64,000 nucleotides of DNA from Actinoplanes sichuanensis (lineage in GTDB: Bacteria > Actinomycetota > Actinomycetes > Mycobacteriales > Micromonosporaceae), in assembly GCF_033097365.1 (NCBI RefSeq), contig NZ_AP028461.1:9513501-9577500 (forward strand). The letters run 5' to 3'. This document shows, piece by piece, positions 53,905 through 61,891 of this stretch. The first letter of the stretch is position 1, and each line of letters starts with the position of its first letter. Below the pieces are notes generated by a model. That model saw only the letters and a program-made list of their open reading frames with translations. It had not been told where the DNA came from and ran no database searches. Made by a program: the position numbers and the translations under genes.

Positions 53905-53978
53905 CTCTAGCGTCAGCGCTAGAGTCCGCTCGATATCACCCTCTAAGTTGGTCTAGCATCACGGCTAGAAAGCGCTAG
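53905..53978. promoter_or_regulatory. CTAG-centred inverted repeats upstream of the AAA ATPase gene
   Basis: Two palindromes are seen: CTCTAGCG (53905-53912) with CGCTAGAG (53917-53924), 4-base spacer, and TCTAGC (53952-53957) with GCTAGA (53964-53969), 6-base spacer. A fifth CTAG is at 53975. Five CTAG tetranucleotides in 72 bases is striking because CTAG is rare in high-GC genomes. They form a likely operator array for an unknown regulator, possibly the ATPase itself. Confidence 0.65.
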
Positions 53979-54568
53979 ACGGGTTCATACTCGCGCAGGC
54001 ACAGGACGAAATCGACGTCGTCGTACTCGGTGTCGTAGTAGTACCACTTGGTGTATTTAGGGACGGTTGCACACTTCCGTACCGCATCGCGCTCGCCCGT
54101 GGTCCGGCCGTCGATGCGCTTCAAAATCTCGTAGGTGTTGGCCGTGCACACGACGATCCGCAGCTTCGGTTCGGTGTTCGTGCCCTCGTTGCGGACACAC
54201 TGGCCCTTCGCCGCGAACCTGGCGTCCGCACTGGTCTGCGGCCGTGCACCGGGCACCGCCGGAGCCGTCACGGCGGTGGTGGAACCGGACACCGGCTCCT
54301 TCTTGCCGCCCAGCGTGAACCAGGCCGCGGTCGCCACCCCACCACCGATCAGCACGCTCAGCGCGGCGACCGTGGCGCCCATCGCGAACCCTCGCCGGGC
54401 GGGCGGCTTCTTCCACTCGGGTTTCTGCCACTCCGGCGGCGGCGCGAACGCCGGCTGTTGCGGAATATCCTGCGCGTGCCCGCCCCACGGGTCCGAGGGC
54501 TCCGAATATGGCTGCTCAGGGCTACCGCTCGGCCATGCCTGACCAGGGTAAGGCCCGTTCTGCGACAT
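53975..54568 (-). CDS. LppU/SCO3897-like membrane-anchored protein
   Basis: 197 residues from the ATG preceded by GAGGGA. A Pro/Gln/Trp-rich cytoplasmic part (about 1-60) leads to one helix (ARRGFAMGATVAALSVLIGGGVATAAWFTL, about 60-90), and then an outer domain of about 95 residues with three or four cysteines (KGQCVRNEG, VVCTANTY, DVDFVLCLREY). The pattern is like LppU/SCO3897 proteins of origin-proximal actinobacterial DNA; the role is unknown. It ends immediately upstream of the CTAG array. Confidence 0.65.
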   Translation of the reverse strand: MSQNGPYPGQAWPSGSPEQPYSEPSDPWGGHAQDIPQQPAFAPPPEWQKPEWKKPPARRGFAMGATVAALSVLIGGGVATAAWFTLGGKKEPVSGSTTAVTAPAVPGARPQTSADARFAAKGQCVRNEGTNTEPKLRIVVCTANTYEILKRIDGRTTGERDAVRKCATVPKYTKWYYYDTEYDDVDFVLCLREYEPV

Positions 54569-54644
54569 CGGGGGTCCCTCCAGAAGCGATTTACGCCGCC
54601 TGACACCGTAGCGTGCGCCGGACAATCGGATACCTTTCACCTTC

Positions 54645-55328
54645 GTGTCGTCACAACTGGTGATCTTGTCGATGCTCTTCGGCGCCACGGCCGGAGCGTT
54701 CCTGCCCCGGATCGCGCACCGGCTGACCGTTCCCTTCGGATCACCGGCCCGCTCCGCGTGCGGGCGGTGCGGGCGGGCGTACCCATCGGGAGCGGCCGGC
54801 TGGCTCCACACGGGCCCGGCCTGTGGTGTCGGCGGGCACTGGCCGACGGTGACGTTCGCGGTGATCGCCGGAGCGCTGGCGGCCGCGCTCGGGCCGGTCC
54901 CGCAACTGCCGGTCCACCTGCTCGCGGCGATCCCCGGCCTGTTGCTGGCGATGATCGACCTGGGTTGTCTGCGACTGCCGGACCGGTTGGTGGGCGTGTT
55001 CGTGCTGGTCGGCGGGATCCCGCTCGCCCTGCTCGCGCCGGACCGGATCGTCCCGGCGCTGGCCGCGGGCCTGCTGGTGGGCGCCGCCTATCTGGCGATC
55101 GCCCTGCTACCCGGGCACGGACTCGGCCTCGGCGACGTGAAACTGGGCGCGGCACTGGCGTTCCTGCTCGGGTTCGCGGGGTGGCCGGCGGTGGCCGTCT
55201 GCCTCGGCACCGCCCACCTGCTCAACGGTGTGGTCGCCGCCTGGTTGCTGGTGACCCGGAAAGGTCGGCCGATCCCGTTCGGGCCCGCGCTCCTCGCCGG
55301 ATTCCTGCTGGCCGCCACCACAGTCTGA
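54645..55328 (+). CDS. Prepilin peptidase (A24 family)
   Basis: 227 residues from GTG with about six to seven helices. The two catalytic aspartates are in AMIDLGCLRLPDRL (about 103-116) and GLGLGDVKLGAAL (about 157-169), the GxGD-type motif. A CGRCGR...CGV cluster in the first outer loop is a shortened form of the zinc-binding loop. It cleaves type IV or Flp-type prepilin leaders. No prepilin or pilus-assembly gene lies in the window, so it is an orphan here. It is divergent from the LppU-like gene. Confidence 0.88.
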   Translation: MSSQLVILSMLFGATAGAFLPRIAHRLTVPFGSPARSACGRCGRAYPSGAAGWLHTGPACGVGGHWPTVTFAVIAGALAAALGPVPQLPVHLLAAIPGLLLAMIDLGCLRLPDRLVGVFVLVGGIPLALLAPDRIVPALAAGLLVGAAYLAIALLPGHGLGLGDVKLGAALAFLLGFAGWPAVAVCLGTAHLLNGVVAAWLLVTRKGRPIPFGPALLAGFLLAATTV

Positions 55329-55350
55329 GCCGCCGGCCCCGGCCGGCTCT

Positions 55351-58300
55351 TCACAGCAGCCTCAGCTGTCGATCCTTCGGGCGGGCCGGGGCGGCCTCGC
55401 CCAGCTTCTCGAAAAGTCCGGAATCGATCACATCGAGGAACGGGGTCGGAGACTGCTCCCGCTCGCTGCCGTGCCGGAACCGCTTCGCCGAGTTGCTGAC
55501 GTAGAGCCGGTCCTGGGCGCGGGTCAGGCCGACGAAGAACAGCCGCCTCTCCTCGGCGACCTCATCCTCTGACGGCGTCGAGCCGGGCCAGCGCAGCGGC
55601 AGCAGTCCGTCCTCACAGCCGACCAGGAACACCACCGGGAACTCCAGGCCCTTCGCGGCGTGCAGGGTCAGCAGGTTGACCGCCTCGGCCCGTGGATCCA
55701 GAGCGTCCACCTCGGCGCCGGTCGCCAGTTGCTGAAGGAAGAGCGGAAGGTCGTCGTCGACCCGGTTGGCCAGCGGCAGCAGCAGTTCGGCGGCGAGCCG
55801 GACGTCCTCGGGGGCGAGCTGATCACCGTCCAGGGTCGGCGCCGCGTACCGCTGGGACAGCGCCTGACCGGCCGCCTTCACCCGGGCCGGCAGCGGCCCA
55901 CCCGTACCACCGGCATGCCGCAGCTCTCGGGCGATCTCCGCGACACCCGGACGGTCCCGCAGCCGGTTGTGTGAGCGCTTCTGCACCGGGACACCGGCAC
56001 GGGACAGCGCGTCCACGATCGGCCCGGACTGGGCGTCGGTACGGTAGAGCACCGCGATGTCCGAGAACGACAGGTTGCCGACGGTGGCGGCCCGGGAATC
56101 GACCCGGCCCGAGTCGAGCGAACGGTGCGACAGCCCACCGACCAACTCGTCGATCGTCCGAACTACGAAGTCAGCCTCGTCGGCGACACTGCGGGCCGCA
56201 TAGCGCCCGACCAGCGATGCCTCCGGATCGAGCCGGGCCGGATCCAGCCGGCGGCCGCTGACCAGTGTCGACGGCGCGATGGCCTGCACCGCGGCGGCCA
56301 GGATCGGTGCCGACGACCGGTAGTTACGGGTCAGCCGGACCAGGCGGGCGTCCACGAAGTCGGCGTTGAAACGGAGGAAGTACCGCACGTCGGCACCACG
56401 GAACGAGTAGATCGCCTGATCCGGGTCGCCGATCGCGCACAGGTTGCCGTCCGGCGGGCTGAGCAGGCGCAACAGCTCATACTGCAACTCGTCGACGTCC
56501 TGATACTCATCCACGAAGATCCACTGCCAGCGCCTGCGGTACTTCTCGACCAGCGCCGGATCCTCGCGAAGTAGCGCCACCGGCACGCCGATCAGATCGT
56601 CCAGGTCGACCAGATCCTGCTGGCGCAGCAGCTTCCGGTACGCCGCGTCGTCGTCACCGGCCTGCTCCCGGGCCTGGGCCTGTTCGTGCTCGTCGGCGAT
56701 CCGCCAGCCCGAACCGAGCCCGGCCGCCTTCGCGTTCTCCTTCAGCACGGTCAGGCCCAGCGAATGGAACGTGCCCACGGTGATGTCCTCGGCCACGTCC
56801 CCGAGCAGCGCCTCCAGACGCTCCTTCAGCTCGGCGGCGGCCCGCCGGGTGAACGTGATCGCCAGGCAGCGCTCCGGGAAGACGCCCAGTTCGGCGCAGA
56901 GGTACGCGATCCGGTGCGTCAGCGTCCGCGTCTTGCCGGTGCCCGGGCCCGCGACGATCAGCAGCGGCCCGCCGGGCGCCGACGCGGCCACCCGCTGCAT
57001 CGCGTCCAGGCGGTCCAGCAAGCCGGTGCCGACCTCCTCCATGCCGGCGAGCATCGGCTCGAACGGCTCGTGCGGACTCGGCGGCGGAGCCAGCGGCGGC
57101 GGGGCCGGTTTGTCCTTCACCGGCTTGGCCTTCGGTTTCACCGGCGCCGACTCGGCTTTCGGCTTCGGCTGCGCGGGTGAGGCGGGGAAGTCGAAGAGCG
57201 TCTCCGTCTGCGGAGCGCTGCTGCGGTTGCGCAGTTCACCCGGGTCGAACAGGGTGATCACGCCGTACTCGCCGTCATAACCGGGCACCCGCCGCACGTC
57301 GCCGCGCCGGAGCCGGGTGATCGCCTCACGCAGCTCGTCGCCGCCGGCCTTGCCGATCTCGTCGACCGGCACCTTGCGGAGAATGTCCAGCTCCGCGCCG
57401 AGCGTCGCGACCAGATGGTTGAGCTGGGACTCGACGGTCTTCGACTTAGGGCCGACGCCGTGGATCTCACCGATGATCTCGTGCAGCTGGATCAGGTGCT
57501 CGACGTGGTCGTCCTTGTGGAAACCGAGCGGACGGTCGGCCAGATCCTCGACCCGGCTCAACACACCGACCGTCAGCGGGCGGCCGCACTCCGGGCAACG
57601 GCCGTTCGACGCACGGGTCTTCGCCGGCTCCCAGTTCACCCCGCAGGCCCGGTGGCCGTCGGCGTGATACTTGCCCTCCTCCGGGAAGAACTCCAGCGTC
57701 CCGGCCAGGCCGATGCCGTCTTTCACCGCGAAGTAGTCGGGTGTGCCGGTGAACAGGGTGGCCTCACGGGCCAGGGCGGCCGGCGAATGCGCGTCCGAGT
57801 TGGAGACCAGGCGGTACCGGTCGAGGCTGGAGACCCGCCAGTTCATCTCCGGGTCCGACGAGAGGCCGGTCTCCACCGCGGTCACGTGCTCGGCCAGATC
57901 GGCATAGCAGTCGGCGATCGCGTCGAACCCCGACTTCGAACCCAACGCCGAGAACCACGGGGTCCAGATGTGCGCCGGGATCAGATAGCCGCCCGCCTCC
58001 AGGGTGATCTCCAGGAGATTGCGCGAGTCCAGACCCAGGATGGGCCGGCCGTCCGCGGTCAGGTTGCCGATCCTGCCCAGCGCAGTGTTGATCTTCTCGA
58101 CCGACTCGAAATCGGGCGCGTAGAGCAGGTGATGCACCTTGCGGGTCTTGTCGTCGCGCTTGTAGATCGTCGAGATCTCCACGCTCAACATGAACCGGGC
58201 CGGTGTGGTGCCGCGCAGCGAACCCGGAAGGCGCTTGGTGACCGGTTTCTCGTCGGTGAGCCGGAACAGACCGGGCTCGGCCGGCTCCAGGCTCTCCTTG

Positions 58301-58479
58301 AGGTGCTCGAACCAGGCCGGGTGAGTGAAGTCCCCGGTGCCCAGCAGGGCGATGCCCTTACGCCGGGCCCACCAGGCCAGGTTGGGCAGCGTCAGATCAC
58401 GGCTGCAGGCCCGCGAGAAGCGCGAATGAATGTGCAGGTCCGCCACATATGTATCCGTGCTGACCTTCACGCCCCGCAT
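55351..58479 (-). CDS. PHP-domain/UvrD-type helicase fusion
   Basis: 1042 residues from the ATG of MRGVKVSTDT (GTG at 58470 is the alternative; the open frame extends to 58527). Residues 1-300 are a PHP phosphoesterase domain (YVADLHIHSRFSRACSRD, LIPAHIWTPW, LVSNSDAHSP). A zinc-finger-like CGVNW...CPECGRPLT follows at about 300-320 and a helix-hairpin-helix-like stretch. A Lys/Pro-rich linker leads to a UvrD/Rep helicase: Walker A AGPGTGKTRTL, FVDEYQDVDELQ, GDPDQAIYSFRGA, and LLTLHAAKGLEFPVVF. It couples a possible metal-dependent phosphoesterase to 3'-5' DNA unwinding; a repair role is inferred. Confidence 0.88.
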   Translation of the reverse strand: MRGVKVSTDTYVADLHIHSRFSRACSRDLTLPNLAWWARRKGIALLGTGDFTHPAWFEHLKESLEPAEPGLFRLTDEKPVTKRLPGSLRGTTPARFMLSVEISTIYKRDDKTRKVHHLLYAPDFESVEKINTALGRIGNLTADGRPILGLDSRNLLEITLEAGGYLIPAHIWTPWFSALGSKSGFDAIADCYADLAEHVTAVETGLSSDPEMNWRVSSLDRYRLVSNSDAHSPAALAREATLFTGTPDYFAVKDGIGLAGTLEFFPEEGKYHADGHRACGVNWEPAKTRASNGRCPECGRPLTVGVLSRVEDLADRPLGFHKDDHVEHLIQLHEIIGEIHGVGPKSKTVESQLNHLVATLGAELDILRKVPVDEIGKAGGDELREAITRLRRGDVRRVPGYDGEYGVITLFDPGELRNRSSAPQTETLFDFPASPAQPKPKAESAPVKPKAKPVKDKPAPPPLAPPPSPHEPFEPMLAGMEEVGTGLLDRLDAMQRVAASAPGGPLLIVAGPGTGKTRTLTHRIAYLCAELGVFPERCLAITFTRRAAAELKERLEALLGDVAEDITVGTFHSLGLTVLKENAKAAGLGSGWRIADEHEQAQAREQAGDDDAAYRKLLRQQDLVDLDDLIGVPVALLREDPALVEKYRRRWQWIFVDEYQDVDELQYELLRLLSPPDGNLCAIGDPDQAIYSFRGADVRYFLRFNADFVDARLVRLTRNYRSSAPILAAAVQAIAPSTLVSGRRLDPARLDPEASLVGRYAARSVADEADFVVRTIDELVGGLSHRSLDSGRVDSRAATVGNLSFSDIAVLYRTDAQSGPIVDALSRAGVPVQKRSHNRLRDRPGVAEIARELRHAGGTGGPLPARVKAAGQALSQRYAAPTLDGDQLAPEDVRLAAELLLPLANRVDDDLPLFLQQLATGAEVDALDPRAEAVNLLTLHAAKGLEFPVVFLVGCEDGLLPLRWPGSTPSEDEVAEERRLFFVGLTRAQDRLYVSNSAKRFRHGSEREQSPTPFLDVIDSGLFEKLGEAAPARPKDRQLRLL

Positions 58480-58544
58480 CCTGTCATGGCCGTCGGTCTC
58501 GCCTTGCTTCGCCACGCTCAAACACACTTACCGATCTTGATGGG

Positions 58545-59984
58545 TTATGCCACACGCAATTCGATGACCGTGACCTGCGGGGGTGCGCCCACACGCACCG
58601 GTGGGCCCCAGAAACCCGCACCGTTGGTCACGTAGACCGGCACGCCGTCCACCTCCCCGAAGCCGGAGACTACCGGCTGCTGAAGTTTCACGAGCAGGTT
58701 GAACGGAGCCATCTGGCCGCCGTGTGTGTGACCGGAGACTTGGAGATCCACCCCGTAGGGAGCGGCGTCCACGGCGGCCACCGGCTGGTGGGCCATCAGC
58801 ACCACCGGCCGGGCGGTGTCCCGATCGCCCAGCGCGCGGGCGAAATCCGGGGCGTCGCCCTGGTCCGCGCCACTCAGGTCGTTGACGCCGGCCAGGTCCA
58901 GCCCGTCGATCGCCACCCGCTCGTTGCGCAGCGGCTTGATCCCCAACCGGGCCACCTCTTCGACCCATTCCTCGGCGCCGGAGTAATACTCGTGGTTACC
59001 GGTCACGAAGAACGCCCCGTGCCGGGACTCGATCCCGGCCAGCGGCGCGGCGAACCGGCCCAATTCGGCCACACTGCCGTCGACCAGGTCGCCGACGACG
59101 CACACCAGGTCCGCGTTCACCGAATTGATCACCTGAACGATGCGCTGCGCGTGGTTCACCCCGGTCAGCGGCCCGATGTGAATGTCCGAGACCACCGCCA
59201 CCCGGGTGCCGTCCATCGCCCTCGGGAGCTTGGCCATCGGCATCTGGAAACGGTCGATCTGCGGGGCGCTGGTCGCGGTCTTCACGCCATAGCCGGTGAT
59301 GCCGGCCGCGGTCAGTCCCGCGAAGATCGCCGTGCCTCGGGCCAGCAGCAGCCGCCGCTCGATTCCCCGTTTCTCCTCGGCGTCCGGTTCCGGCGCGTCA
59401 GCACCGCCCGAGTCCTGCTTCCGCACAGCTCCAGGTTCGTCGCCGTCCGGCGTCTCGGCGGTCGTCGCCTGCTCCGCCGTCGCGGTTCCGACCGGCCCAC
59501 CTGCGCCGACCGTTGGTTGCGGGTCGCCTGCGCCGACCGCCGGTTGTGGCGCGCCTCCGCCCGTCAGGGCCGTCGGCCGCGGCTCGGCCGCGGTCTCCCG
59601 ATCGGGGACGCGGATCGGTGCGGGTGCGCCGCTGGTCGCGGTTCCTGCCTTCTTCGCGGTACGCCCGGAGCCCGCCCACAGGCGCATCAGCACCAGTCGC
59701 GGAACCTCCAGCACCAGCAGTGTCACGAGCAGGTAGAACATCACGGCGATCCACAGATAGCCGGGCCACGAAAGCCACTTGAAGTAACCGGCCCGGACCC
59801 CGATGAACGTCAGCGGAGTGAGCACACCGAGCGCCACCGCCACGATCGTCCCGGCCCGGCGCCCCCAACCCGGACGCAGCGGGTCACGAACCAGCCGTTT
59901 CCACAGGTAGAAGTGGATCAAGCCGACGATCAGCAGAATCACCACGAAGAAAACGAACAACCCGAACCCTCCCCAGCCGTCCAC
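58545..59984 (-). CDS. Membrane metallophosphoesterase
   Basis: 479 residues from a GTG (VDGWGGFGLF); a longer frame reaches 60047. About four helices lie in residues 1-130, then a Pro/Ala/Gly-rich loop, another helix at about 210-230, and a calcineurin-like domain (about 245-479) with VAVVSDIHIGPL, VVGDLVDGS, FVTGNHEYY, LMAHQP and VSGHTHGGQ. All metal-ligand motifs are intact. It probably acts on phospholipid or nucleotide esters at the membrane (YkuE/YaeI-like); the substrate is unknown. Confidence 0.88.
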   Translation of the reverse strand: MDGWGGFGLFVFFVVILLIVGLIHFYLWKRLVRDPLRPGWGRRAGTIVAVALGVLTPLTFIGVRAGYFKWLSWPGYLWIAVMFYLLVTLLVLEVPRLVLMRLWAGSGRTAKKAGTATSGAPAPIRVPDRETAAEPRPTALTGGGAPQPAVGAGDPQPTVGAGGPVGTATAEQATTAETPDGDEPGAVRKQDSGGADAPEPDAEEKRGIERRLLLARGTAIFAGLTAAGITGYGVKTATSAPQIDRFQMPMAKLPRAMDGTRVAVVSDIHIGPLTGVNHAQRIVQVINSVNADLVCVVGDLVDGSVAELGRFAAPLAGIESRHGAFFVTGNHEYYSGAEEWVEEVARLGIKPLRNERVAIDGLDLAGVNDLSGADQGDAPDFARALGDRDTARPVVLMAHQPVAAVDAAPYGVDLQVSGHTHGGQMAPFNLLVKLQQPVVSGFGEVDGVPVYVTNGAGFWGPPVRVGAPPQVTVIELRVA

Positions 59985-60137
59985 TCTCGTGGAGGCACCC
60001 CCAACTTGCCCGACCAAGTGTCCCCGAACGCCTGACTCTCCCGGCATCGGCGACGCACCCGTTCCTCAGCGGTGTCTCAGCATGGGTGTGCCTGTTGCCG
60101 GTCGGCACCGTTGCCTCGAATCTGGAAGCCTGACCGG

Positions 60138-60983
60138 ATGGAACGTTTTCTGACCCGACGCGAAGCCTCCGAAGCAGTCGCCGACCAGGGCTGGCGTTTC
60201 GTATTGGGCACCTTGCGCACCTCCGTGCCGGTCTCTTCCCTCGCCGAGGCCGCCGCGGCCGGCACCCGCGCGGTCGAGGCCTGTGGGGCCGACGCCGACG
60301 AACACCTGCGTCTGGACCTCCGTCCGAACCGGGTGAGCCTCACTCTGCGACCGCGGGCCTTCGGCGGCGTGACCGCCCGCGACACCGAACTGGCCGGCCG
60401 GATCACTGAAGCCCTCCACAACCTCGGCCTGACAACCACCCCTGGAGACATACACCCGGGCACCTCCCGCACGGAGGGCTCGACCCGGTTGGCGAACAGG
60501 TCGGCGCTCTCGACGTCGGTGGCGACAGGTTCGGAGGGTTCGACCCGGTTGGCGAACAGGTCGGTGCCCTCGACGTCGGTGGCGACAAGTCCGGTGCCCT
60601 CGATCCCGGTGGCGGCCAGGTCGGTGCAGGAGTGGGAGATCGCCATCGACGCGTTGGACATCGTTTCGGTGCGCCCGTTCTGGAAGGCGGTGCTCGGATA
60701 CACCGACGAGACCGGCAAGCACGGCCCCGAAGACCGTCTCGTCGACCCCTGGCGCCAGGGCCCGGCGGTCTGGTTTCAGCGGATGACCGAGCCGCGCCCG
60801 CAGCGCAACCGCATCCATTTCGACATCAGCGTCCCGCACGACGAGGCACCGGGTCGCATCGCCGCCGCACTCGCCGCAGGTGGTCATCTGGTCTCCGAGG
60901 AGTGGGCGCCGTCCTTCTGGGTCCTCGCCGACCGGGAGGGCAACGAAGTCTGCGTGACCACCTGGCAGGGCCGTGACCCCTGA
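60138..60983 (+). CDS. Pterin dehydratase-like domain fused to a VOC (glyoxalase-type) domain
   Basis: 281 residues from ATG 60138. Residues 1-100 resemble 4a-hydroxytetrahydrobiopterin dehydratase (LTRREASEAVADQGWRFVLGTLRT, EHLRLDLRPNRVSLTLRP, ARDTELAGRITEALHNLGL), but the catalytic HHP-type motif is EHL, so activity is doubtful. A linker of 20-residue repeats (EGSTRLANRS twice) joins a VOC domain (about 165-281) with WEIAIDALDIVSVRPFWKAVLGY and IHFDISVPHDEAP. The repeats come from a 60-bp direct repeat. Partner pathways are unknown. Confidence 0.75.
   Translation: MERFLTRREASEAVADQGWRFVLGTLRTSVPVSSLAEAAAAGTRAVEACGADADEHLRLDLRPNRVSLTLRPRAFGGVTARDTELAGRITEALHNLGLTTTPGDIHPGTSRTEGSTRLANRSALSTSVATGSEGSTRLANRSVPSTSVATSPVPSIPVAARSVQEWEIAIDALDIVSVRPFWKAVLGYTDETGKHGPEDRLVDPWRQGPAVWFQRMTEPRPQRNRIHFDISVPHDEAPGRIAAALAAGGHLVSEEWAPSFWVLADREGNEVCVTTWQGRDP
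60474..60593. repeat. 60-bp direct repeat in the linker of the fusion gene
   Basis: Two in-frame copies of 60 bp, starting at about 60474 and 60534, about 90% identical. They encode the GSTRLANRS(A/V) repeats. A third diverged half-copy follows. Confidence 0.85.
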
Positions 60984-61020
60984 CCCACCGGAGACCATCA
61001 CCTCACCCGACGACCAGGGC

Positions 61021-61581
61021 TCATGGCGGCGTCTCGGTCGGCCAACGGCCGGTGAGGTGGTGGGCGAGGAGCGCGGCGTGGGAGAGCGGGCTCGAGGTGT
61101 CCGCCGGGTCGCCGTTGGTGGTGTAGTCGAGAAGGACCAGCCCGCCACCGGCCAGTGCTCCCAGCCGATCGACCAGGTCGGAGAGCCGATGCTCAAGCAC
61201 CCAGCGATAGGCCGGCAGGTAGATCTGCCGACGGGCCGTCGAATAATCCAGCAGGGTCTCGCCGTCGAGCCCGGCCCGGTGCCCGCGGACCGGACCGAAC
61301 CGGCGGACCGTCCGCTTCAGCCCGGTCATCGACGTCACCGACAGTTTGGTCGGGTCGACGTCGGAGTGCTCGAAGACCTTGAGTGCCTGCCAGATGCCCT
61401 CCACCGAGGCGCCGACGTTGCCGGGACTGAGCGGAACCGGAATCCCACCGTGCGGATAGAACGGGCTCAGTCGCACCCATGGCTCGGGCCCACGTGAGGT
61501 CACGTCGACGATGGTGGCGCCCGGAAACGCCGCCCGCACCGACTCGGGTTTACGCCGGCGACTCGCGACGTGAATTGGCAT
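61021..61581 (-). CDS. Conserved hypothetical protein
   Basis: 186 residues, ATG start. The sequence begins MPIHVASRRRKPESVRAAFPGA and ends with a Ser/His/Leu-rich segment. Repeated features are PFYPHGGIPVPLSPG (about 40-55) and VLLDYTTNGDP (about 149-159). No enzyme motif is recognised. It may correspond to a small actinobacterial DUF family. It is convergent with the fusion gene at 60138-60983, 37 bases apart. Confidence 0.65.
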   Translation of the reverse strand: MPIHVASRRRKPESVRAAFPGATIVDVTSRGPEPWVRLSPFYPHGGIPVPLSPGNVGASVEGIWQALKVFEHSDVDPTKLSVTSMTGLKRTVRRFGPVRGHRAGLDGETLLDYSTARRQIYLPAYRWVLEHRLSDLVDRLGALAGGGLVLLDYTTNGDPADTSSPLSHAALLAHHLTGRWPTETPP

Positions 61582-61644
61582 CCCAACCTCCCTCAGGCCT
61601 CGCCGGACATGCTGCCCGAGGGGTACGACAAAAAGTGGCGGTGA

Positions 61645-61887
61645 TCAGCCGCCGGCGAACGGGGGCAGGACGTCGACAGTCGTCCCCGCCGGGAGCGCGG
61701 CTGTGCGGTCGTGGCAGGCGAGTCCGTCGACGAGGAAGCTGGCCGCCTTCATCACCAGGGCCAGCCGCTCACCATGGCGGTCGGCCAGCAGTTGGGTCAG
61801 CTCCTCGATGGTGGCGGCCTCGACCGACTCGCTGGACGTGCCGCCGGCAGCGGCACGAGCCCCGGCGAAGTAGCGGACCGTGAGCAC
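61645..61887 (-). CDS. moaD: Molybdopterin synthase sulfur carrier MoaD
   Basis: 80 residues, a ubiquitin-like fold ending in the required Gly-Gly (VLPPFAGG), which becomes thiocarboxylated. MLTVRYFAGARAAAG is the family start. GTG start codon. It delivers sulfur to MoaE (49829). The gene follows moaA with only a few bases between. Confidence 0.93.
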   Translation of the reverse strand: MLTVRYFAGARAAAGGTSSESVEAATIEELTQLLADRHGERLALVMKAASFLVDGLACHDRTAALPAGTTVDVLPPFAGG

Positions 61888-61891
61888 GGAC

